Part shown: piece by piece, positions 48,601 to 59,400 of the stretch
Numbering within the stretch: the first letter of the stretch is position 1
Layout: every line of letters begins with the position of its first letter
From: Deuterostichococcus epilithicus
Taxonomy: Eukaryota > Chlorophyta > Trebouxiophyceae > Prasiolales > Stichococcaceae
DNA: 64,000 bases
Reading direction: 5' to 3'
Assembly: GCA_033439295.1 (NCBI GenBank)
Contig: JAVTLE010000005.1
Span: 732,501 to 796,500, forward strand
Notes under the pieces: model-generated
What the model was told of the DNA's origin: nothing
Database searches by the model: none
Seen by the model: the letters and a program-made list of their open reading frames with translations, nothing else
Made by a program: the position numbers and the translations under genes

Positions 48601-51600
48601 CGCGCTGCACTGGGGCCCGCGGCTGGCGGTGACGCAGGCGGGCCTGNGGGCGCGGGGCCCCATCCTGGCGCAGCGCCGCCAGCTGGCGGGCCTGGCCGGC
48701 GNGCCGGCCGACGCTGGCGCCGCGTGGCTGCAGCACGCCAAGCTGTGCCGCGCCGCGGGTGGGCCTTGCGCTTCGGAAAGGAGCAATAATGACGACTCAC
48801 GGACTTCCTGTCCGCAAGTGTCGGCTCTGTGTGTCTGGCGCAGTATAGACTTCTGCGCAGAGTGCAAGCACAGCCTTGTGCGCATGCTGCCGTGATCGGC
48901 TCTCACTCACATTGCTGCCTTGCGCCCCTACCAAATCATTGTGTGTGCCACAATGAGTTGGTGAGGTCTGGTATGCAAGGGCTTCCAGGCTGCCACCGCA
49001 TGCCAAGTCGGCCGTCTCGAATTGCCATGCGGTCGCAGCGAGGAGGGCTTGCATACCGTACCAACGTCGCATCTCCGCAGAGCCTCGAGCACCTGCCAGT
49101 GGCTCACCTGGCGACTCGAGAGCCGCCAGCTTTGCAGGGCACTTCGAGGCGGCCAACACGGCGTCGCTGGAGGCGGTGGCGCAGAGCGTGCCGGGCGCCC
49201 CCGTGGAGCACGCCAAGCTGCTGTGGGCCATGGCCAAGCCGCACCGCGCCATCATCGAGATGCAGGAGGTGCGCGCCCCGAGGGAACATCTGCCAGTGCG
49301 GATGGAGCAGCCAGGGCGTGCAGGGTTGCACGCATGCAGGGTTGCACGCAGTGCTGTATGCAGGGCTGCAGGGAGGCAGAGGGTTGCTCTGCGCCCGCCT
49401 CCGGGACACCACCGGGAGTTGCTCCTCTGCTACTGGGCCTGCTGTCCTTGGATCGGTGTGGTTAGTGTAGCAGACACAGCTGTGCTGCGGAGCCCCGTGA
49501 TGCTGCACTGCGGTGCGAAACGCTGCCGAGGTCACGCCGCACCAACACTGCGCGCAGGCGATCGGACAGCACGAGGCGGTGAGCGGGGGGCGCGGCCCCG
49601 GCGCAGACTTCCTGGGCTTTGAGACGCTGCATGCGCGGCGGCGCAATGAGGCCAAGGCCCGCATGCTGCTGGCCTGCTGGATGGCGGAGACGGGGCAGGG
49701 CTACCGCGGCGACATCGACCGTGTGTTGTTCCCACCGAAAGTCTGTAACAAGCTCCTTGTTGAAGGCTGTCCTCTGCAGCGCTGCTCGAAGGTGGAGGCA
49801 GGGCAGGGCCTTGCCGCCGACATCGACAATGTGCCAGCTTGTGCATGCTGGCTTCACTGAGCAGTTCTGTGCAGAGTAGGCTTTTGCAAAGCCTGCTTCG
49901 TAGAAGGAAGACTGCTTGCTGCTGCGTTGATGCAAAGTCTGGGCATGGGCGCCTGGGGCTGCACTCCGTCTGCACCAGCTCGGCAGCCCTGCAGATGAAA
50001 CGTGTGCAGCGCTTTGCGTGTACTTTCACGGATGAGTCGGGAATGAGGCGCTGGTTTTCAGCTTGCCTCGTATCTCGCCCGCAGTCAACTTCAAACGATC
50101 CATTGACCTGGCGGGTGACTGGGAGAAACCGCACTTCCGCTACGCCAAGTTTCTGGACCAGCTCATGTTGGACGCGCGGCAGCGCCAGGCCACCACCAAG
50201 GTCGGTTGGCCTTCCAAGCGCTCCAGGGGGATGATGTGTTATGGACATCCACCCAGCTTGATTAGGCATCCTGCGATCGCCAACAGCTCGCACCGCCAAT
50301 CAGACTTTTGCGTGTACAGTCGAGTTGTCTGTGTTTCAGATGGCAGTCAGCAGCTCAGATGGCAGTCGGCAGCTCAGATAGCGGCCAGCACAAGCCTCTC
50401 CAACCGGCAAGACCCTGCCCTCTTGTAATGTGTCATTGTGTACTGTATGTCGCGGTGCGCAGGCCATGGCAAAGGACCTGGACCGCATTGGCGGGAAATC
50501 CAAGATCCCGCTGGGCCAGGACAAGCCATACCTCGACTGGCTGCCCGAGGTCGGCCTCCCTATGCATGTGCCTCGTCGATGCAGATGTGCCCAAAGATAC
50601 TTGCAGCTGAAACATGGCGCCATGGCTACTAACGGCGCAGAGTGATGCAACTGAGTCTGTGCTTGAAGCTCGGCAGTGCAGCCCTGTTGCAACCAGCAGC
50701 CAGCAATGCAGCTCCAGGTTGAAAGCACTGAACCATGCGAATTCTAATTCCTGATCGTTCATTTCCGCACAGGTGCTGAAGCATTACGCGCAGTCCATCA
50801 GGCTGGGGTATCGCCACATCTACAAGAGCCTGCCGCGGCTGCTGACGCTGTGGTACGACTTCGGGACGCTGGACGCAAAGGCCTGCGACAAGAAGGTGCA
50901 CTGGGTTGAGGATGCCTTACTGCACCATCCGGGTCCCCAGTTTTGACCCGCAACTCCGGCGCTGTGCTGCGATCAGCTCGTTCCAGGACTGCCATGGCTG
51001 CCCATTCGTTGCAGTCATACCTGTGTGCGAGCAGCGGGTGCCAAAGGTTCGTTTCGGAGGTGACATGGCAGTGCTCGGCACTGCCAGTACGACCACAGCG
51101 AGCTGGCGCTGGCGCCACAGCACTAGACCCAGCGGAACGAGGCCAGAGCCTTTGTGATCGCCCTGATCGGATCTTGCCTTGCACGCTCAGGTGGTGACCG
51201 AGGTGCACAGGACGATGTCGGCACTGGCCAAGGCACTTCCGATGTATGTCTGGCTCGTCGCGCTGCCGCAACTGTGCTCCCGGCTGACGCACCCGCACCC
51301 CGAGGTCGCCGCCCTGACGCGCAACATCATCACTCGCGTCTTCATTGCGTACCCGCAGCAGGTGTGTCCTGCCTCGGTCTACGGTTGCGTGGCGAGTGGA
51401 CATCCTGTAGCTTGACACCGTATTGGAGTGGAAGCATACGCTTGCACAAGTCGCAGCTTAGTTTTGGGCTGCCGACTCAAGCCTTGCTCCACAGCCGAGG
51501 CAGCGTGCCTGGGCAACTGCACTTGCCACACAACTCCTCAATCTGCGGCCTCCATAGACTTGCAGGTCCCGTGCTGATGGCCTGCTCTTGGCCCTGCCCA

Positions 51601-54600
51601 CCCTGCAGACGCTGTGGCAACTGGCGGCGATCCTCAAGTCCACAAAGGACCGGCGCCAGGCGGCGGCGGTGGAAGTGCTCAATGTTGCCAAGCGCAACAT
51701 TGGCGACGAGAAGGTGTGGGCAACATGCTGCGTGCAATCGACATCAACATTGACGTCTCAAATCCAACAAAGAACGATCACACCCGACACTGCCATCATG
51801 TTGTGCTGAATGCCATCAAGCGCAACATTGGTGACGGCAAGCTGTGATGTTCGAGCGAGAATGCGAACACCAATAAGCGCATGCCAACACATGAGACGCA
51901 CCCAGCAAGACTATGCTGGCCAGGGGGTCCGATTGCCTGGCGCAGACACGGCAACCCTGCCCGTGTCGCGCGCTTCCTGGCGCAACTGACTCTTATGCTG
52001 ACCATGTCTGCAGGCTCGGAAGCTGATCCGGGACTTTGCCGCGCTGTGCGACCAGCTCGTTAAGCTGTGCCACCACCAGCCCAAGGAACCCAGAGCAAGG
52101 TGCGAGCGCCAAGCTGTGACTCCTCGGCACCCGACATCTGAATGCTTTCGTGCAATTTTATAATAAGTCAAATTATACAACTCCACAGCTGCATTTCGCC
52201 CCTCACCAAGTGTGAACTTGAAGCGAGGAGTCAGGGAGCATCGTCCATGCCCGAGGCAGCGTCAATGCCAGCAAGGATGCTCATGTCGAAGACGTTTTTC
52301 CATGTTGTGCAGCCTCCCCATGCGCAGGGTCCTCAGGCGGAAATTTTGTATACTGCAGCATGCACCTCGAAATTACAGTCAGCCCTGAGGCAGCACAGCG
52401 GGTGTATGCATGCTATGAACAAGCTCAAGCGGACTCAAGCGACATGACAATGCGCTGCAGGACCTTTTCGGTGCGTACAGAGTTCACGACACTGTCGCGG
52501 ATGCTACCCCTAGGCATCATGGTCCCAATCCAGGTGAGGGAATCCGCCCCAAATGCTGGCAGCCATGCGTCATGCGACTGACACTGTTGGCTTCGACTCA
52601 TACCCTTGCCGGCATGTGCCCCGCTCGCAAACTGCCATCTTATGTGGAGGAAGCCCACAGCCGAAGCGCAGGCCGCGGCATCATGATCCAACACTGCAAA
52701 GCCATCGGTCGAGGCGCGAGCAGTACTTGCAGCGGCATCTAGCAGCAGCATCCCGTGTGGCAGTTGGTTTCTGGAGTGCAAGGGGGTCTTGCTGAGGCGT
52801 TGACGGAGTGGCCCCCGCAGGCGACGCTGACGCCGACGCTGCCGCCAGCCGCAGCGCCCGTGCCGGGCGCGGCGCACGAGCCGTTCAGCCATCTGGTGCA
52901 CATCGGCGCCATCTACGACACCGTCGAGGTTATCAACTCCCTGCAGAAGCCCAAAAAGGCGCGCGTTTGTCACATGAAAATGTCGTTTGTCCGAGCCTTG
53001 TGTCCTTGTCACATGAGGAAGCTTGCAGCTCCGCATAAGGGGACCGAGAGGGCCACCGGTACTTATCTTTGTGTTGTCAATGAGGCCGCATGCACGTTCC
53101 GCTGCCGCAGATCCAGTTTGTGGGGTCTGACGGCCACCGCTACCTGTTCCTGGCCAAGCCCAAGGACGACCTGCGCAAGGACGCGCGCATGATGGAGATG
53201 TTGGGCGTCCTCAACCGCTTGCTCGCCAAGCAGCCCGCCTCCCGCCGTCGCAACCTGTTCGTCCGCAGGTGTGCACGGGCATCATCAAGCACCAGATGAG
53301 ACTCGAGACAGCGGAGCAGGGGCCTTGCAGCCTGCCGCGCCCCATCCCTGCCGCTAAGTCGCTGCCGCTCTCGGGGTGCTGCCTCTCTGCAGACGCAGCT
53401 GTGACTGACTGCTCTCCCCCCAAAGCGTCGCATGCCAGCCTGCCTGCCGGCAGCCACAGAGGTTCAGGCATGCGGCGACAGACGCGGCACCGGGGCCGTC
53501 CCCGCCGCCGTGTGGCCTGTCGAAGAGCAGCCTGCCTCACCGCCACTCTCGTGGCCCTCGGTGCGCCTTGGCAGGTTTGCGGTGACGCCGCTGACGGAGG
53601 ACTGCGGCATCCTGGAGTGGGTGCCCAACGTGGCGCCGCTGCGCGATGCGGTAGAGCGGTGCTACCGCCAGGACAAGCTGTTCGACCGCTCCACCAACAC
53701 CACCATCAAGCTCATGTGGGACGCCTACCCAAAGGTCCGTCATCTTCAGATTCATGCTGTTGATGATTCGACCAACCAACCAAGGGTTTTGTTGTACTTT
53801 TGGGTGTACCCGGCTCTAATTCAGTAGGTGTTGAAGAATGTCATTTGCAGCCTCGGCCCCCCGCCCCACCGTGCGCCTGAGCTGTCTGATGGGGTGGCCG
53901 CGACGCTGGCTTTCGGCACTGTCCTCATTAGCACAGACGAGCAAAGGACAACAACTTCGCATCCAGGCACAGGATGCTGGCGCACTTTTACCAAACCGGC
54001 TGCAGTCGCGATTCTTGCTACTCTTATCAGGGAGTGAATAACCGCCTGAGACACCCAGTTCACTGAAACCTGTCCCTCAATCTCGCTGCCGCAGAAGGCG
54101 CGGCGGACAGAGCTGCTGGACAAGGTGCTGGCGATGCTGCCGCCGCGCATGCACCGATGGTTCCTGGAGCGCTGGGCGGAGCCCGCCGCGTGGCACGCCG
54201 CGCGCCTTGCCTTCATCCGCACCGCCGCCGTCATGTCCATGGTCGGCCATATCTGCGGCTTAGGCGACCGCCACGGTGAGTGCAAGGGGCCCCATGACCG
54301 AGCGTGTGGCGCGGCAGTCGGGGAAAGCTGCTGGTTGACAGCTTCCTGGAGCTGCGCGCAGCAGCCTGCGTTGTGGAGGCCGGCCCTGTTTCGTGTTTGG
54401 CGCTTTGGGCCTCGTCTGCTCAGATATGAAGGAAGGTTGTTCAGGATCGCTCTCGAGCACTCGCACTGCTGCCCGGATACCTGCCGCGGTCCTGCCTGAC
54501 GCCGAACCCTGACCGCCCGCCTCCCCCCGTACGCCGCAGGCGAGAACATCCTGCTGCACGACCAGACGGGGGAGGTGATGCACGTGGACTTCAGCTGCCT

Positions 54601-55849
54601 GTTCGACAAGGGGCTGACGCTCGCCCTGCCGGAGATGGTGCCCTTCCGGCTGACGCAAAACATGATCGACGGCTTCGGCGTATCCGGTCACGAGGGCGTC
54701 TTCCGCCGCTGCTGCGAGATCACCCTCGAGGTGGGGCCGCCGGCAGCATTTCCCTCATTACTTTGCTGCCGTTGCTCCCGTCCTGGAGCGTGTCTAGATG
54801 CCGGCTGGGCATGGGTGACAGCCTCTGCGCGCGGTCAGTCCATGTCAAGCAGCCGGTCTGGCGATGTCCAGCCGTCAGTGCTCCGACGGCAACTCATATC
54901 CTCAAGTATGCCATCACGCCCAGGGAACCACATCACGAGCCGTTCCCCTCCATCAAGCGCAGGTGCTGCGGGCGGACCGGGAGACGCTGCTGAGCGTGCT
55001 GGAGACGTTCGTGCACGACCCGCTGGTGGACTGGACGCGCAGCGGTCGTGCAGAGGCGCAGGAGGCGGACAACCCGCACGCCAAGGACGCCCTCGCCACC
55101 ATCGCAGGTGACATTGATACATTCAGGAACCTCTTTGACTGCTGGCTTTCACACTGCTTTCGCGGTGGGCTTTGATACTGGGATGGGGAGCCGCTGGGCT
55201 CATCTACCTGGTGCGGCGCACAAGCGTGCCACCTGGCCTGTTGTATGCATATGGCAATCAAGCTCCGGGTTCTGCCCAGGAGTGCCTTGAGGCTGGCCGC
55301 CAGCACCCAGTGACTGTTGCGGTGAAGTCAGCGGCGACGCAGCCCCGAATCGACCGGTCAGCAGAGACCCCGGGGTGGAAGTAATCTCTGCTGAGGAGGA
55401 GCAGATATGACTAGCCCGAGGCAGTGAACTTGCAACCAGAGATCCACCCGGAGATGCAAGGCAAACTACCCTGTTCCTCTTCTGAATGCACCCTGCAGGG
55501 CGGCTGACGGGCACGGTGATCGGTGTTTCCGCGACACCATCGCCGGCGCTGAGTGTGGAGGGCCAGGCGCACCGCCTCATTGACGAGGCCACCTGCAAAG
55601 AGCGCCTGGGCTCCATGTACGTTTGGTAGGGTTCTCTTCCACTCTCGTGACCCCGCTTGGATCTCGCGCAAGCAGCAGTATGCCCTGCCAGCCTGGTTTT
55701 CATTGAAGTCCCAGTCTGTCCCTGTGTCCCATGAGCGACCCTACCGTGCACGCTTGGGCGTCCGGCCCTAAAACAGCAGCCCTTGAGTCCACATATCCGT
55801 TGCGTGACTCATGAACGTTCTCCTGAACAGGTGGATGCCGTGGTTCTGA
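34594..55849 (+). CDS. ATR: ATR checkpoint kinase (PI3K-related)
   Basis: Giant Ser/Thr kinase that senses RPA-coated single-stranded DNA, usually through ATRIP, and phosphorylates CHK1-type effectors to halt the cell cycle and protect replication forks. Fifty-two exons spanning 21 kb chain without a phase conflict to 2,722 codons plus stop, against ~2,702 residues in Arabidopsis ATR. Domain order: helical HEAT-like N-terminus, UME (about 945-1010), FAT (about 1680-2325), PI3K-type kinase (about 2350-2675) and FATC. The protein ends in WWMPWF, as in plant ATR, which separates it from ATM, TOR and DNA-PKcs. The ATG at 34594 is the first in-frame one. Intron 17 is GC-AG and intron 45 may be. 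Exon coordinates are in the four domain entries. Confidence 0.96.
39881..46162 (+). other. ATR: ATR UME domain and central region, exons 14-29
   Basis: Exons: 39881-39985, 40139-40227, 40446-40548, 40737-40894, 41113-41203, 41462-41625, 41884-42021, 42230-42334, 42528-42695, 42965-43120, 43377-43604, 44397-44531, 44724-44874, 45198-45337, 45584-45713, 46022-46162 (residues ~946-1679). Exons 14-15 carry UME-type text ([32 protein letters not shown]). Later landmarks shared with plant ATR include [12 protein letters not shown] and [14 protein letters not shown]. Exon 17 ends at GCGAGC. Confidence 0.88.
43605..44396 (+). other. Long ATR intron 24
   Basis: At 792 nt this is among the longest ATR introns. 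It joins ATFAIQ to ELLRHY, which are contiguous in plant ATR. It contains a perfect 7-bp hairpin (CGAACCC, 5-nt loop, GGGTTCG) at 43859-43877. No RNA gene or coding exon was recognised in it. Confidence 0.75.
46115..46270 (+). repeat. ATR: Duplicated 3' end of ATR exon 29
   Basis: The exon 29 end at 46115-46165 and an intronic copy at 46220-46270 share GGCAT.CCCCAGGAGCTGC, CAGCG.CGCCGCG and the junction region. The offset is 105 nt. The copy has lost the donor GT. Confidence 0.9.
49319..49350. repeat. Perfect 16-nt tandem repeat
   Basis: TGCAGGGTTGCACGCA occurs twice head to tail in ATR intron 36, followed by a diverged third partial copy (TGCAGGGCTGCAGGG). Confidence 0.92.
49682..49835 (+). 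repeat. ATR: Duplicated 3' end of ATR exon 37
   Basis: The exon end (49682-49727) and an intronic copy (49790-49835) share GGGGCAGGGC/AGGGCAGGGC, CGGCGACATCGAC/CGCCGACATCGAC and a following TGTG. The offset is 108 nt. The donor is degraded from CC|GTGTG to CAATGTG. Confidence 0.9.
50337..50374. repeat. 19-nt tandem repeat
   Basis: CAGATGGCAGTCAGCAGCT at 50337-50355 is repeated at 50356-50374 with one mismatch, followed by the start of a third copy, in ATR intron 38. Confidence 0.9.
51675..51843 (+). repeat. ATR: Duplicated 3' end of ATR exon 42
   Basis: The exon end (51675-51713) and an intronic copy (51803-51841) share GTGCT.AATG, AAGCGCAACATTGG and GACG..AAG. The offset is 128 nt. After the copy the GGTGTG donor has become GCTGTGA. 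Confidence 0.92.
52461..55849 (+). other. ATR: ATR kinase and FATC domains, exons 44-52
   Basis: Exons: 52461-52533, 52821-52958, 53111-53268, 53575-53734, 54095-54275, 54540-54730, 54963-55107, 55499-55625, 55831-55849. ATP-site element [15 protein letters not shown] (lysine of KPKDD near 2412), [10 protein letters not shown], catalytic loop GLGDRHGEN (Asp ~2560), metal-binding [11 protein letters not shown] (Asp ~2579) and [14 protein letters not shown] are all intact, so the kinase should be active. FATC ends [13 protein letters not shown]; the last exon is only 19 nt. Exon 45 may end at AAG|GCGCGC or six bases later at CGC|GTTTGT. The first gives the conserved PKKI junction. Confidence 0.95.
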
Positions 55850-56466
55850 CGCCCGCTCGGCGCTGGGCCGCACAGCCACAGGAGCCTGCAATGCATTGAG
55901 GTCCCAGCGCAAAGGTGGGGCCTCAACCAGCATGTGTTCACTTGAGAACTACGCCAAGCATCTATATTGTTGTGCTCCCAAACGCATGTTGCGGGCATGC
56001 TGGTGTCCCCCAAGCGTCCTGGTCGCCACAGCACCACCGCAGCTGACGAATTGTGAGATGCCGCAGGCAGCGGTGCTCGAGGGTCGGGGAGCCTGCTGGA
56101 CGCGTCACAGGGTTTGATGGGCGTGAAACCTGTAACCAGCCCAGCAACAATTAAAGCAAGGGGAGTTTCTTGTCTGAACCAGCAGGAGCACAACTCCCGC
56201 AGAGATGTGTTCCCGCCAAGATTCTTGCGACTTGGGTCCAGTTATCAGCCAGCTTCTGAGTCCAGCACTGCGATTTGTGGTCTGCAGCATAGTGATACAG
56301 CCGTGTCTTGCTGCGAGAGGTCTCGCCTGACGCCCATTGACACATCCTGCCTGACGAGTGCTCATGACGTCAGGTTGCTGGCAGGCTTGACAGGGTACAA
56401 GTGCGGCGCACAGCGGGGTGGCCCGTTTCATTGGCCAGAGCAACATCGATTCATGCGGCGGGCGCC
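55850..56466. other. Intergenic region, ATR to F-box/WD40 gene
   Basis: These 617 nt hold the ATR 3' UTR and the next promoter. A TGTAA, the usual polyadenylation signal of chlorophycean algae, occurs near 56129. With a single occurrence I cannot say that it is used. Confidence 0.5.
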
Positions 56467-59400
56467 ATGGTGAACTGCACGGGCGCTCCGCCCAGCAGGC
56501 GAATGGATTTGCCACAGCTGGACATGCTGGACGACGGGTCGCTGACCGGCGTGATGGGGCGGCTGGACATCGATGCGCTGCTGGCCATGCGCTCTGTGAG
56601 CCGACGGACGTGTCGCCTTGCCTCGCAGCCGGCGCTCTGGCGGTGCGTGCCGGCGCCGCGCTGCCTTGCACTGGCCTTACAGTTTACACGCCCCGGATGT
56701 ACCGCAGCCTCCGACCGGCACACAAATTGCGCGGCCGAGGGATCCTCGGCTATCGAGCTTTGCGTGGCCCAAGTGCTGTTGCCCGGCAAGGCGGCCGCGG
56801 CATCCCGGCTGTCGTCGTCCTCACAGTTATCGCCCGGACGTTGCGGGTGGCTCACCAGCGCGATCCTGGCGGCCGGCTCGTGCAGTACACCATGCTCGGT
56901 TCGAAGCCGTAGCTTTGTCCCACATGAGACCTCTTGCAGGCGCTTCAACTTGGGCTCACGCCGAGAGGACTCGGTTGATGCAAGAACCCCCTGTTCACTT
57001 CCCGTCCCTTGGCAGTGGCAGGGCACAGCGCTCCTGCACGCAGCCTTGGCTTCCGGCAGACGCAGACCGATCGGAGCCCGTGATTGCCGGTCCACTGGCG
57101 CAGCGCCCAGGCGGTGCCCGTGTTGCGCGCAGCGCCGCTAGTACCCACCGTGCCTGTATCTGTCCGCTCTCAGGAGCTTCTTCGAGCGCGACTTTCCGCA
57201 CCACCTTGGCGCCTTTCAGCAGCAACCAGCGCCACACGAGTGGCCCGCGGTGTACCACCGGCGGCGGCGGATACAGCGGCGCTGGGTTGCCGGCCCCTGC
57301 GCCTCCACTGAGCTCAGAGCCCACACAGGGGTGAGTGGGTGCGAAGGCCGTGCAGTGGTTTCCAGAACCAGGCGCTGCTTTCTTGGCTGCAACAAGCTTG
57401 CGCTCGTCGGCGGCATTTCGACTGCCGCATGTCGCATAGCCGTTCACGCGGTCTTTCACTCATGCATGACTGGAGGAGTCGTGGGGTTGCGCAAAGGCTG
57501 TGGGCCTGTATCGAGTGTTTCTTTGCGCTGTGCGCAGCCTGTCTTCTCGGTGGAGCACTTGAAGGACCCATTTCCACCGGGCGCGGTGACCATCAGCGGC
57601 GGCGTGTTTGGCTATGGCGAGGTGCGAGTTTCCCGCCATCTGCTCTTGCGCCCCGGGCAGGCTGCCGGCAGGCCATGCGCTCGTCCCATTGCTCTGCGCC
57701 GCACAGCTAGCATACGTTGAGCGCTGGCAGTCTGCCAGCGGACTCGGACGTGCTTTGGTCGCTGCTTCCTGCAGTGCTTGCGTCAGTATCAGCTTCACCT
57801 CCGATGTGCGGGTGACGCACGGCCGACTCGCTGCGCGGACTCGCTGCAGCGAGCAGCAACGCGTCAGAGACTTGACGCCTTGAGTGAAGAGGCACACCGG
57901 TGAAAATTGGATGTGGCTGCCGCTAGCTGCCGCTAGCTTGCCGCTGGGCAGTGATTCGTGGCTCGGCGCATACGATCCAACAGAAATCTCAACGATGGCG
58001 CAGGTGTCAGAGCTGTACCAGTGGAACACGACGCTGGCGGGGCTGCCGCTGGAGTGGCCCGCGGCGCCGCAGCTGTGCGGCGTCATTGCCCTGAAGCAGC
58101 GCCCTGACCGCCGCGAAATCGTCATCGGAGGCTTTGCGGGCTGCGCACAGGTGGGCGAGTGATCTGTGCGCCCACAATAAGACGCGCCAGGGCACTGTGA
58201 GCTCAAGGGGAATTGGGGGTACTGCCTGATGTGCAGACGGCAGCTTCCGTGTCACGCCCCGGCAGAAGACCCGCCCGATAGCGACGACTGCCTCTACGCC
58301 TTGAGCTCAACCTGGCATGGCACTGTCAAACTCAGCAGCCTGAGTGTTTGCCCCGCAGCAGGCCGCATGATGAGCTGCCTGCTGCCCAGCTCGACTTCGC
58401 ACCTGCAAGTCCACTATTTCTCGACCATACAGATCGTGGCACTGGAGGAGGCGGACGTGGGCATGATGGAGGAGCCGCAGATCAACCACCTGGCCGCCAG
58501 CCTGCTGCCGGACAGCTGGCTGACCATGCCCCGCCAGGTGCGTGTCGCTTTCGAGCCAGAAATCTGGAGGCGAGCGCCGCGCAAGGGACGGCGCAACGAT
58601 CTACGAGGTCGGTGCATTCCTGCCGGCCCCGCACTCGGTGCGAGCCCGCAGCAAGCCCGGGTGCTTGTGCAGAAGGCGCGCCGGCTGGCGCCGTCGCATG
58701 CGCGGCGGCTGCCCATGTTGTGCGACCATCTGAAGCACCTACTCCCAGAGATGGGCGTTGGACTAGAGATTTGTGCGTTCACTGTACCAACTCTGCATCT
58801 GTACCGATAACCTATCCGTGTCTGTACCTGTACCGGCCTCATGACGTACCGACAACCCTCTCTCTTCAAAGTGCTGTCAGCGATCTGCACAAATGGCAAC
58901 GCACAGCGATCTTCCTCCAGGAGCTCGAGGAGCGGCTGCACGGGTTCGGCGCCTATTACGTCGCGCGGCACACACACACGATGCACGGGCACGCAGGCGC
59001 GGTGCCTGGCGCCGACGTGCGTGGCGACGTGGTCGTCACCAGCGGCTTTGACGGCTCCATCCGCGTGTGGCGCCCCTCGGTGAGCGCCAGGCAGGGCACA
59101 GCCTTCGCTGCCATGTTCGGCTGCCGTGCCCTGGCTNATCATACCCCTCCCCTGCTGCGCAAGACGGCAGCCACCCAGACAGCAGCGCAGGCGGCGGCGG
59201 GAGCCCGGCATCGGGTGGCGCAAAGCCTCTGGCAGCCGCCACTGCGTCTGCGTCCCCCTGCACGTTTCTCTGCTCCTGGAGTGCTGCCTGGTGGGGTGAC
59301 GACCGCCCTCAAACGGTGCGGCACACGTCCGGGCCTTTGAAGCCAGAGCCTGTCACGCCGCAGGACCCGCCGCAGCCGGACGAGGGCCCGGCTCCGCCGC

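Larger units (their letters stand above)
46502..52099 (+). other. ATR: ATR FAT domain, exons 30-43
   Basis: Exons: 46502-46623, 46904-47044, 47276-47447, 47589-47722, 48158-48352, 48566-48758, 49138-49268, 49558-49720, 50085-50200, 50463-50549, 50773-50895, 51191-51361, 51609-51713, 52014-52099 (residues ~1680-2325). FAT landmarks: [75 protein letters not shown] and [19 protein letters not shown]. Exon 35 contains two N bases (48647 and 48702), each leaving one residue undetermined. Confidence 0.93.
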
